Below, one piece after another: positions 1 through 6,102 of a DNA stretch of 7,089 bases. The stretch's first letter is position 1, and each line of letters starts with the position of its first letter. A program made the position numbers and the translations under genes. The stretch spans positions 1-7,089 of the forward strand of contig CAIPWG010000425.1 in NCBI GenBank assembly GCA_903868655.1. Reading direction: 5' to 3'. Source of the stretch: an uncultured Sphingomonadales bacterium (lineage in GTDB: Bacteria > Pseudomonadota > Alphaproteobacteria > Sphingomonadales > Sphingomonadaceae). The notes beneath the pieces are model-generated. The model was given only the letters and a program-made list of their open reading frames with translations, was not told the origin of the DNA and searched no databases.

Positions 1-681
1 GGGGTTGCGCACCAGCTGCATCGCGGCATTGTCGACATACATGTGTTCCAGCGCGACATCGGGATAGTGGCGCGCGACATCGATCACCACCTCGCGCCAC
101 AGCTGCGAGGTTTCAAGCACATTGGCCTTGTCCACCGAACAGACCCGGCGCTGGCGCGTTTGCGCAGCGCGGAACGCGATATGCGCGATCCGCTCCACTT
201 CGCTGACGCTGTACGACATCACGTCATAGCCTTCGCGTTCGCCCGCGGCATTGGTGCGAAAGCCCTTTTCGCCGAAATAGACATCACCGTTCAATTCGCG
301 CACGATCAGCATGTCGATCGCGCCAGCCACTTCGGGGCGCAGTGCCGAATGGCCTTCCAGCCCGGCAAACACCCGCGCGGGGCGCAAATTGGCAAACAGG
401 GTCAACGCCTTTCGCAGCCCCAGGATCGCCTGTTCGGGGCGCAGGTGGCGTTCCAGCGCATCACAATCTGGATCACCCACCGCGCCAAACAGGATGGCAT
501 CGCTGGCTTGCGCAATCGCCAGTGTTTCGGGTGGCAAAGGGTGGCCCTGCGCCTTGTACGCAGCGCCGCCAACCGGCGCCCAGGTCATCGTGATGCCCAG
601 ATCCAGCGCTTCCAGAACGCGCACCGCCTGATGGGTGACTTCGGGGCCGATACCATCGCCCGGCAAGACTGCAATTTTCAT
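1..681 (-). CDS. leuB: 3-isopropylmalate dehydrogenase LeuB (N-terminal 227 residues; cut by window edge)
   Basis: LeuB oxidises and decarboxylates 3-isopropylmalate with NAD+ in cytoplasmic leucine biosynthesis. Reading the minus strand from the ATG at 681 gives a protein starting MKIAVLPGDGIGPEV, the classic start of the isocitrate/isopropylmalate dehydrogenase family. Further family marks are the substrate-binding arginines near residues 90, 100 and 128, the VYFGEKG segment with the catalytic-type Tyr135, the VDKANVLE segment with Lys185, and YVDNAAMQLV with Asp217. The frame is open to base 1. The family is about 350-370 residues long, so roughly the last third, including later metal-binding aspartates, lies outside the window. 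It sits 68 bases after recO on the same strand, so cotranscription is likely; the start has only a weak Shine-Dalgarno (GTTGG just before ATG). No leucine attenuator is visible. Confidence 0.97.
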   Translation of the reverse strand, partial: MKIAVLPGDGIGPEVTHQAVRVLEALDLGITMTWAPVGGAAYKAQGHPLPPETLAIAQASDAILFGAVGDPDCDALERHLRPEQAILGLRKALTLFANLRPARVFAGLEGHSALRPEVAGAIDMLIVRELNGDVYFGEKGFRTNAAGEREGYDVMSYSVSEVERIAHIAFRAAQTRQRRVCSVDKANVLETSQLWREVVIDVARHYPDVALEHMYVDNAAMQLVRNP

Positions 682-699
682 CCAACACTCTGCGCTGTC

Positions 700-713
700 G
701 CGGCGCGCGCCGC
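700..713. repeat. 14-base perfect GC palindrome between recO and leuB
   Basis: GCGGCGCGCGCCGC is its own reverse complement and lies in the 68-base recO-leuB gap, about 20 bases upstream of the leuB start. As RNA it could fold into a short GC hairpin. No T-run follows in either direction, so it is not a standard intrinsic terminator. It may be a pause or RNA-stability element, or only a result of GC-rich composition. Confidence 0.45.
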
Positions 714-749
714 CAAAGACGGTCCCTTTGCCGCGCTGATCCGGCTCGG

Positions 750-1373
750 TCAATCGGAAGAACGGCCGATGCGATAGAGCCGGTCGACGAGCTGCGTACG
801 CGCCGCCATCACCTGGCCATGGGCGCGCCCCCGATCATCGAACAGCCGTGCGTTGAGCGCCGCACCTTGCCGGTCCAGCCGGGTCAGCAAGTCGGGCCAG
901 GCCTCGTCGGAGGGTGGCGCCGGCTCGGTGCCGTAGCCCACTTCGCGCAACAGCAGTGCTTCGTAACCGGCCAGCACGCGTGCCCAGCCGCGTGCCGAGG
1001 GCGCATGGCAGATCGCATCGAGCGCTGCGCCCAGTGCCGCGTGGATGGCCGGATAGGGGTGGCTTTCGGGCAGGGTGGCGGCGGCCAGCGCGGTAACCCA
1101 GCCGATCCCCGCTGCGGGCAGTGGCTCGCTCAGCCACGGTGCACGGCTGGTGACCAGCTCGACTCGCGCCGACGCCAGCTGGCTGCCCCCGCGCGCACGC
1201 AATTCGACCGTGATGGTGTTGCCAGGAATCAGCACCGGGCGCAGTTCGCGACCGCGTGCGCCCGATACATATGCCGCGATCAGGCCATGTTCTGCCGTCA
1301 GCACGCGGATAACTGCGCCATGTTCGCCATGCATGAGTGTTGCACAAAGCAGGGCGTCGGTGCGGATCAACAT
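750..1373 (-). CDS. recO: DNA repair protein RecO, short form
   Basis: RecO is a single-strand DNA annealing and RecA-loading mediator of the RecFOR gap-repair pathway. The 207-residue protein opens with the RecO N-terminal OB-fold pattern (about residues 1-75: LIRTDALLCATLMHGEHGAV, then AYVSGARG). A helical C-terminal domain follows, with the family segment YEALLLREVGYG at residues 137-148. It is shorter than the usual ~240 residues. It has only two cysteines (Cys10 and Cys122), so the four-cysteine zinc site of many RecO proteins is absent. The ATG at 1373 has an AGGA Shine-Dalgarno at 1384-1381, 7 bases away, which fixes this start. It leads a probable recO-leuB unit and is divergent from apaG. 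The common era-recO neighbourhood is not present here. Confidence 0.92.
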   Translation of the reverse strand: MLIRTDALLCATLMHGEHGAVIRVLTAEHGLIAAYVSGARGRELRPVLIPGNTITVELRARGGSQLASARVELVTSRAPWLSEPLPAAGIGWVTALAAATLPESHPYPAIHAALGAALDAICHAPSARGWARVLAGYEALLLREVGYGTEPAPPSDEAWPDLLTRLDRQGAALNARLFDDRGRAHGQVMAARTQLVDRLYRIGRSSD

Positions 1374-1491
1374 TGCACTGTCCTACTGTGCCGCCCTTTG
1401 CAAAGAAACCCGCGCATACAGGCCATCGGGATTCGACGAACCGAGCCAAAACCCCGTTGGAAGCGCCGCCAATGTGGGTTAGCGTCGCCAG
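1374..1491. promoter_or_regulatory. Divergent recO/apaG intergenic region
   Basis: These 118 bases separate the divergent recO and apaG starts, so they should hold both promoters. What is visible: the recO Shine-Dalgarno at 1381-1384 and a 10-base perfect palindrome CTTTGCAAAG at 1396-1405, upstream of recO. I could not assign convincing -35/-10 pairs in either direction. The apaG start has no clear Shine-Dalgarno. Confidence 0.4.
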
Positions 1492-1890
1492 ATGAAGCAA
1501 CTTTTTCAACATGCCGCGATGACTGGTGGCGTGACCGTGCGGGTCGCGGTCAATTTTCTGCCCGAACAGTCGCAAGTCGAATCGGGCAAGTGGTTCTGGG
1601 TCTATCACATCCGGATCGAGAACGATTCGTCCGACGATATCCAGCTGGTAACGCGCCATTGGCGCATCACCGATGGGCGTGGCGTGGTCAATTATGTCGA
1701 TGGCGAAGGCGTGGTGGGTGAACAGCCGCTGTTGCGGCCCGGCCAATCGCACGATTATGTGTCGGGTTGCCCCCTGGGCACGGCGCAAGGCAGCATGCAG
1801 GGGCATTATGTCATGCGTCGCAACGATGGTTCGCGGTTTGAGGTGGCGATCCCGTTCTTTCCGCTGGAAGCGTCTGCGCCTGCGGATTGA
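1492..1890 (+). CDS. apaG: ApaG family protein (DUF525)
   Basis: ApaG is a small fibronectin-III-like beta-sandwich protein, conserved in proteobacteria. Its biochemical role is unsettled; it has been linked to Co/Mg resistance and diadenosine tetraphosphate phenotypes, and the same domain occurs in eukaryotic F-box and PolDIP2-type proteins. The 132 residues match the usual ~125-130. Diagnostic segments are WVYHIRIEN (36-44), RHWRITDG (55-62), the GEQPLLRPG turn (76-84) and YVSGCPLGTAQGSM (89-102). The ATG at 1492 gives the family-typical short N-terminal leader before VTVRVAVNFLPEQS; the next in-frame ATG (1519) would trim nine residues. It lacks a clear ribosome binding site. It is divergent from recO and lies 62 bases upstream of the LysR gene, which may have its own promoter. 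Confidence 0.93.
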   Translation: MKQLFQHAAMTGGVTVRVAVNFLPEQSQVESGKWFWVYHIRIENDSSDDIQLVTRHWRITDGRGVVNYVDGEGVVGEQPLLRPGQSHDYVSGCPLGTAQGSMQGHYVMRRNDGSRFEVAIPFFPLEASAPAD

Positions 1891-1915
1891 GCAGCCGCGT
1901 GCGCCGGTCCACAGA

Positions 1916-1945
1916 TTGACAAGTCCATGCCTGTCGCGCGATTGC
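1916..1945 (+). promoter_or_regulatory. Candidate promoter of the LysR-family gene
   Basis: A perfect -35 hexamer TTGACA (1916-1921) is followed after 18 bases by a weak -10, GATTGC (1940-1945). The spacing places the transcription start at about 1952-1953, on or next to the ATG of the LysR gene, which has no Shine-Dalgarno. A leaderless transcript would explain both facts. The weak -10 keeps confidence modest. Confidence 0.4.
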
Positions 1946-1952
1946 TGCCGCG

Positions 1953-2768
1953 ATGAAGCGGACCCATTTGCCACTCAATGGCTTGCGCGTGCTCGATGCG
2001 GCAGCGCGCCACTTGTCGTTTACCCGCGCGGCCGATGAGCTGGCGGTAACGCCCGCTGCCGTGGGGCAACAGATCCGCGCGCTCGAAGACTTGCTGGGCG
2101 TTATCCTGTTTCGCCGCACGCCCAAAGGGCTGGAATTGACTGACGAAGCAGCGGCCGGGCTCGATGCGATACGCGAAGGATTTTTGCGGTTTGAAGAGGG
2201 TGTGCAGGCGATGCGCGCCGGGCAATCCAGCCACGTCTACACGATTGCCTGCCCACGCGATTTCTTTGACGCGTGGTTGTCTGCGCGCTTGGCCGCGTTT
2301 CGGGTGGAAAACCCCCAGGTGCGCTTTGCGCTGATCGGTGGTGATGGCGATGTCGACTTTGCCGAGGCCAATCTCGATCTGGCGGTGCGGTGGAGCGATG
2401 TGCCGGGCGATCTGGAAGGGATCGCCCTGGGCCCGCGCGGCATGCTGACCGTGGCGGGGCAGGGCGTTGCCGACAATGCGGCGTGGATTGCCTGGCCCGG
2501 CGATTCCGCCAGCGAGAGTTCGCCCGATGCTGCCCGCGAGGTGCATATTTCCGTTGGTGACGCGGGAGCCGCAATCAGCGCAGCCGCTGCCGGGCTTGGC
2601 CGCGCACGTGTGCCGCGGCTGTTGGGCGAGGCTGCTTTGGGATCGGGCCGGGTGCGTGCACTAGCCGATCCGGAGCAGGGATTGCGCGGCTATTGGCTGG
2701 TCGCGCCGCTGCCACAATGGCGGCAAAAAAAAGTGCGCGAACTGATCGCTGCATTGCAGCAGGATTGA
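1953..2768 (+). CDS. LysR-family transcriptional regulator, GcvA-like
   Basis: A DNA-binding regulator with an N-terminal winged helix-turn-helix at about residues 8-66. LPLNGLRVLDAAARHLSF, then RAADELAVTPAAVGQQI and LFRRTPKGLELTDEA, is the GcvA-subgroup LysR signature. Residues ~90-270 form the effector-binding domain, including the ANLDLAVRW strand region typical of GcvA-like proteins. At 271 residues it is about 30 shorter than typical members; the effector domain looks compact rather than broken. The ligand and targets cannot be read from sequence. LysR regulators often act on a divergent neighbour, but both neighbours here (apaG upstream, the GGDEF-EAL gene 59 bases downstream) run on the same strand, so no target is obvious. 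The ATG at 1953 starts the conserved PLNGLR segment at the expected distance. Confidence 0.9.
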   Translation: MKRTHLPLNGLRVLDAAARHLSFTRAADELAVTPAAVGQQIRALEDLLGVILFRRTPKGLELTDEAAAGLDAIREGFLRFEEGVQAMRAGQSSHVYTIACPRDFFDAWLSARLAAFRVENPQVRFALIGGDGDVDFAEANLDLAVRWSDVPGDLEGIALGPRGMLTVAGQGVADNAAWIAWPGDSASESSPDAAREVHISVGDAGAAISAAAAGLGRARVPRLLGEAALGSGRVRALADPEQGLRGYWLVAPLPQWRQKKVRELIAALQQD

Positions 2769-2800
2769 TCGGCGCCAATTCGGGCAAATCCGGTGCTGCG

Positions 2801-2816
2801 TTGACCCCTATTTAAC
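2801..2816 (+). promoter_or_regulatory. CtrA-box-like site upstream of the GGDEF-EAL gene
   Basis: The sequence reads TTGA, then 7 bases, then TTAAC. The Caulobacter CtrA consensus is TTAA-N7-TTAAC, so there is one mismatch with exact spacing. The same TTGACC (2801-2806) could also serve as a -35 hexamer, with TCGTAT (2824-2829) 17 bases downstream as a weak -10. CtrA boxes overlapping the -35 are typical of CtrA-activated promoters. The assignment rests on motif match and position only. Confidence 0.4.
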
Positions 2817-2827
2817 ATCCGTTTCGT

Positions 2828-4810
2828 ATGGCGGATGGCATGATCCGCGTGAGCGACAGAACTGCGCATGCCATAGGGCAGATTGGCCGTGCCATTCGGC
2901 AGCTGCGTCGTGCGTTCCGCCAGCGCACGTCTCCGGCATTTGTCGATGCGTACATCGCCAGTATTTCGGGTCGCGTACCGGTGTTGTACCTCGTGGTGCT
3001 GTTCGATGTTGTTCTGCTGGATTGCAGTTATTATCGCGTTGCCCCGTTATCGGTCGAACTGGTTGGTGTGGGGCTGGCGGTTATCGCGGGAATCCGTGGC
3101 CACAGTTGGCGGCTGAAACGGATCGGCCAGCAGGTCCTGTCCGAAAAACGTCGCGCGCTTGATCGCATGAGCAAAGTTGGCGGGCTGTTCAGTCTGGCGT
3201 TCATGTTCTGGACGATGGCACTGTCGCGCTACGGCTCGATCGAACAGCGCATGATGATCGAATACCTGCTGGCGGTCACGGCCTTTGCCGCCATGCTCGC
3301 GCTGGCCCAGGCTCCGCGTACCGCGTTGTATGTCGCATTGGCCTTTACCATCCCGACGCTGGGCATTTTTGTGGCATCGCGCAATATCGACGCATTGCCC
3401 CTGACTTTGGTGCAGTTGATGTTTACCGTGACGATGATGGTCGCGATCATCACCAGCCACCGTGAATTTGTGCAACGCGAACTGACCGGCCGGCGGCTGG
3501 CGCGCAAACTGGCACGTACGGCGCGTGAATCCCGCGTCAATTTCGATCGGGCAACGATCGATGATTTGACGGGTGCGCTCAACCGACGCGCGATACTGCA
3601 GCGACTGCGCGACGAAATGGCCAAGGGTGAGACGCCTCCGCTGTGGCTGGCCCTGCTCGATCTCGACGGGTTCAAGATCGTCAACGATACATATGGCCAT
3701 GCTGCCGGCGATGCGGTGCTGCAATCGGTGTCGGATCGTATTGGTACACAGCCCGGGGTTTTGGCGCATGGGCGGCTGGGGGGTGACGAATTCGCGATCC
3801 TGTTCGATGCCACGCTGGACCGCGCGCAAGCCCGGGCGGTTTGTCAGCGGTTGTCGGGTTCGGTGTGCCGACCGATCGTGTTCAACGGCACAAAACTGCG
3901 CGTCTTGTGTTCGATTGGCCTCTACCGGCCCGATCTGTCAGACACCGGGGCATGCCTCGAACGCGCCGATGCTGCGTTGTACAAAGCCAAGCAGCAGGGT
4001 GATGGCGCGGTCGTGGTGTTTGGCCCTGACGACGAAGCGGCGCTGGGACAGCGCGCGCTGATCACGCGCCAATTCCACAACAGCGTGCTCGAAGAACGGA
4101 TAAAGCTGGTATATCAACCGATGGTCGATGTGCACGATGTGCGCGTGATCGGAGCGGAGGCGTTTGCCCGCTGGTCACCCGATGGCCACACATGGCAACA
4201 CCCTGCAACATTCCTGGCCATGGCGCATGCCACGGGCCGCATGAGCGAAGTTACCCGCGTCGTCCTGACCCGCGCGATCCAGGAATGCCGCCCTGCGGAA
4301 AATGGCATTGCACTGTCGGTAAACATCAGTTCGCGCGATCTGGCGCGCGACGGCATTGCCGATATTCTGGCCGACATAACCCAGGCCGCTGGCGGCAATC
4401 CGGCTGATCTCATCCTCGACATCAAAGAACGCGCGCTGCTTGATGATCCGCGGCGGGCGACGCGCCAATTGGAAGCTTTGCGCGCACAAGGGTTTCGCAT
4501 CGCGCTGGATGACTTTGGCGCGGGTTGGTCCAGCCTGTCGCAATTGCGCGATCTGCCGCTCGATCTGATCAAGCTGAATGGCGCGCTGGCAGAGGCTTTG
4601 CCGGTTGATCCGGGCGCACGCGCGGTGGTAGGGATGATCGTAGCGCTGTCGTGGCAGCTGGGGTTGCAATGCACGATCAAGGGGATCGAGACCCAGGCGC
4701 AAGCCGAAGCCGCACGAGCCTTGGGTATCAGTCGGATGCAGGGGTTTTATTTCGGCACGCCCGACACCGCGGTGGCGCTGCTGGCCGATGTGCAACGCGC
4801 AGTGGCCTGA
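2828..4810 (+). CDS. Membrane-anchored GGDEF-EAL cyclic-di-GMP signalling protein
   Basis: A 660-residue protein predicted to make and possibly break down cyclic-di-GMP at the inner membrane. Residues ~50-210 hold about six hydrophobic segments (near 51-69, 73-91, 118-133, 143-160, 165-183, 190-209), an MASE-like sensor of unassigned family. A charged linker leads to a GGDEF domain (~240-400) with DDLTGALNRRA, LLDLDGFKIVNDTYGH and an intact GGDEF at 318-322. The I-site RxxD is replaced by PGVL (309-312). The EAL domain (~415-658) keeps Glu444 (EAF), Asn499, Asp561-Asp562, Lys582, Glu621 and Gln638. Three motifs deviate: LEITE reads LDIKE (Asp531), KID reads KLN (Asn584) and AEGVE reads IKGIE (Lys618). 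Cyclase activity is therefore likely and phosphodiesterase activity doubtful (inference). The ATG at 2840 is an alternative start with a better purine-rich leader. The gene is convergent with rnpB. Confidence 0.92.
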   Translation: MADGMIRVSDRTAHAIGQIGRAIRQLRRAFRQRTSPAFVDAYIASISGRVPVLYLVVLFDVVLLDCSYYRVAPLSVELVGVGLAVIAGIRGHSWRLKRIGQQVLSEKRRALDRMSKVGGLFSLAFMFWTMALSRYGSIEQRMMIEYLLAVTAFAAMLALAQAPRTALYVALAFTIPTLGIFVASRNIDALPLTLVQLMFTVTMMVAIITSHREFVQRELTGRRLARKLARTARESRVNFDRATIDDLTGALNRRAILQRLRDEMAKGETPPLWLALLDLDGFKIVNDTYGHAAGDAVLQSVSDRIGTQPGVLAHGRLGGDEFAILFDATLDRAQARAVCQRLSGSVCRPIVFNGTKLRVLCSIGLYRPDLSDTGACLERADAALYKAKQQGDGAVVVFGPDDEAALGQRALITRQFHNSVLEERIKLVYQPMVDVHDVRVIGAEAFARWSPDGHTWQHPATFLAMAHATGRMSEVTRVVLTRAIQECRPAENGIALSVNISSRDLARDGIADILADITQAAGGNPADLILDIKERALLDDPRRATRQLEALRAQGFRIALDDFGAGWSSLSQLRDLPLDLIKLNGALAEALPVDPGARAVVGMIVALSWQLGLQCTIKGIETQAQAEAARALGISRMQGFYFGTPDTAVALLADVQRAVA

Positions 4811-4842
4811 CGATTTCAGCACACGCTACCGAATTTGAATGA

Positions 4843-5276
4843 TGCCAGGGGGCCTGTAAGCCGGGTTCTGTCGTGCCGACGGTATCCGAAACCGGACCGT
4901 ATCGGCACGGGCAGCCATTCCTCTAGGCCATGCATTGCTGCATGGCTCAAGCAACCAACCCGGGCTGCGCAGGATCTTGCGATCCTTGGCGTGAAACGCG
5001 CCTGCCGGATATCCGGCGCGAAGCCCCTATTCGGTCTTGCTCCAGGTGGGGTTTGCCGTGCCGCGGCCGTTACCGGCGCGCGCGGTGCGCTCTTACCGCA
5101 CCGTTTCACCCTTGCCGCCGGATCGCTCCGGTGTGGCGGTCTGTTCTCTGTGGCACTTTCCCTGACCCCGGATCAGATCCGAAGCCGGCGGGCGTTACCC
5201 GCCACCGTTGTTTCATGGAGCCCGGACTTTCCTCGGCATCGACACAGCGATGACGCGGCTGCCCGGCCCCCTGGCC
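4843..5276 (-). ncRNA. rnpB: RNase P RNA, bacterial type A
   Basis: This is the catalytic RNA of RNase P, which trims the 5' leaders of tRNA precursors. On the minus strand the 5' conserved block GAGGAAAGUCCGGGCUCCA lies at 5234-5216, the GGUAAGAGCGCACC block at about 5098-5085, and CACCUGGAGCAAGACCGAAU at about 5048-5029. GCUUGAG...GGCCUAGA follows at about 4953-4923, and the 3' block GACAGAACCCGGCUUA at 4872-4857. Helix P1 closes the molecule with 11 perfect pairs (5275-5265 with 4854-4844). The GGGGCU...AGCCC P15 region carries about 60 nt where E. coli has about 26, including a GGAUC-GCAA-GAUCC tetraloop hairpin. No terminator with a U-tract is visible 3' of P1, so the mature end may come from processing. 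It is convergent with the GGDEF-EAL gene, 32 bases away. Ends are good to a few bases. Confidence 0.96.
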
Positions 5277-5282
5277 CATCGG

Positions 5283-5311
5283 CGCGTAGCACCATCATGC
5301 CACGCGGTCAA
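5283..5311 (-). promoter_or_regulatory. rnpB promoter
   Basis: On the minus strand, TTGACC (-35; 5311-5306) is followed by exactly 17 bases and a weak -10, TACGCG (5288-5283). The expected start lies at about 5276-5275, which is exactly where the 5' strand of RNase P helix P1 begins. This independent agreement supports the promoter despite the poor -10. Confidence 0.6.
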
Positions 5312-5328
5312 AATTCGCGATGCGAATT
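5312..5328. repeat. AT-rich inverted repeat abutting the rnpB -35
   Basis: AATTCGC-GAT-GCGAATT is a perfect 7-base inverted repeat with a 3-base centre, directly next to the rnpB -35 hexamer. It could be a repressor or activator site, or could act as an UP-like AT-rich element. No known family was matched. Confidence 0.5.
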
Positions 5329-5330
5329 AT

Positions 5331-5359
5331 GAAGTCGGCACCGGCCCACACCCGACTTC
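5331..5359 (-). terminator. Hairpin between the amidase gene and rnpB, possible terminator without U-tract
   Basis: GAAGTCGG (5331-5338) pairs perfectly with CCGACTTC (5352-5359) around a 13-base loop. A smaller hairpin, ACCGC-AAC-GCGGT (5375-5387), lies between it and the amidase stop. Both sit in the 118 bases downstream of the chpT-amidase unit and upstream of the rnpB promoter, where that transcript should end. No T-run follows, so this is not a canonical intrinsic terminator. Confidence 0.3.
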
Positions 5360-5394
5360 GCGCGGTTCGGTCACACCGCAACGCGGTTAGAAAC

Positions 5395-6096
5395 TCAATC
5401 CGTGCCAAGATCGCGCGAAATCAGGAGTTCGAACAACAAGGCCCCAATCTGGCTGTCGATTTCGCCGGTGATTCGGTGGGGTCGCCAGCGGCGTTCAAAC
5501 GCGCGGATCGCGGCGGCGCGGTCGGTGATATCGTAACCCAGTCGTTCGAGCGCCAGATAGAAAGCGCCGTCGTTGTCATAGATCAACCGCATGCGGGGCT
5601 TTGGCTTGGGCTGGGCCAATTGATAGCGGGCCAGCAAATCCAAGTCGAACAGTTCGCCCGGGTCGGTCTTGCGCGCTGGTGCGATGTCTGAATGGCCGAC
5701 CACGTTGAAGGGCGCGATCGCGTGGCGGTTCTTGATATCTGCAAGCAACGGCAGCAGCGCTTGCATCTGGGCATCGGGAAAGGGCCGATAGCCGAACTCG
5801 TGCCCGGGATTGACCAGTTCAATGCCGATACTGGCCGAATTGATATCAGTCACGCCGCGCCAATAGGATCGTCCTGCGTGCCAGGCCCGCTTGTCTTCGG
5901 GGACCAGACGGGTCACGATCCCATCCTCGTCGATCATGTAATGCGCCGACACTTCTGCGGTCGAATCACACATCCGTTCAAGCGCTTGTGCGCCGCTTTC
6001 CATCCCGGTGTAATGCAGCACGACCATTGAAAGCGGCAGCTTGCGCTCGTTCCAGTTGGGCGAGGGCACCTCGTGATGGATCAGCCACCGGTTCAT
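5395..6096 (-). CDS. N-acetylmuramoyl-L-alanine amidase, Amidase_2/AmpD family, with C-terminal PG-binding-like domain
   Basis: The protein cleaves the amide bond between N-acetylmuramic acid and L-alanine in peptidoglycan or its recycled fragments. From the ATG at 6096 it has 233 residues. Zinc ligands fit the AmpD pattern: His28 (VVLHYTGM), His135 (GHSDIAP) and Asp145 (KTDPG), with Lys143 two residues before the aspartate and Glu93 (IGIELVN); SAHYMID and WHAG are further family marks. Residues ~170-230 (ALERLGYDITD, IRAFERRWRP, GEIDSQIGALL) resemble a PG_binding_1 repeat, an AmiD-like layout. No signal peptide or lipobox is visible, which suggests a cytoplasmic recycling role as in AmpD (inference). 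A TTG at 6102, directly after the chpT stop, would add two residues. The ATG is preferred, but neither start has a clear Shine-Dalgarno, so coupling to chpT translation is likely. Confidence 0.93.
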   Translation of the reverse strand: MNRWLIHHEVPSPNWNERKLPLSMVVLHYTGMESGAQALERMCDSTAEVSAHYMIDEDGIVTRLVPEDKRAWHAGRSYWRGVTDINSASIGIELVNPGHEFGYRPFPDAQMQALLPLLADIKNRHAIAPFNVVGHSDIAPARKTDPGELFDLDLLARYQLAQPKPKPRMRLIYDNDGAFYLALERLGYDITDRAAAIRAFERRWRPHRITGEIDSQIGALLFELLISRDLGTD

Positions 6097-6102
6097 CGGC
6101 AA

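Noticed and set aside
43..777. Plus-strand 244-codon frame at the left end
   Set aside because: It is the antisense shadow of leuB, whose minus-strand translation shows all family motifs and active-site residues.
1425..1445. tRNA T-arm-like GGTTCG...CGAATCC on the minus strand in the recO/apaG gap
   Set aside because: The loop has extra bases and no acceptor, D- or anticodon arm or CCA can be built around it; a chance resemblance.
835..1974. Minus-strand 379-codon frame spanning recO, the gap and apaG
   Set aside because: It overlaps two well-supported genes in another frame or on the other strand, and its arginine- and histidine-rich product resembles no family.
3047..3829. Minus-strand 260-codon frame inside the GGDEF-EAL gene
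   Set aside because: It is antisense to membrane and GGDEF segments that are clearly coding on the plus strand.
4835..5332. Plus-strand 165-codon frame antisense to rnpB
   Set aside because: It lies almost entirely across the RNase P RNA gene and its promoter; its codons only mirror the structured RNA. Such frames are a well-known source of false proteins.
5331..5359. Strong intrinsic terminator for the chpT-amidase unit
   Set aside because: The stem is perfect but no U-tract follows on the minus strand, so it is listed only as a low-confidence hairpin.
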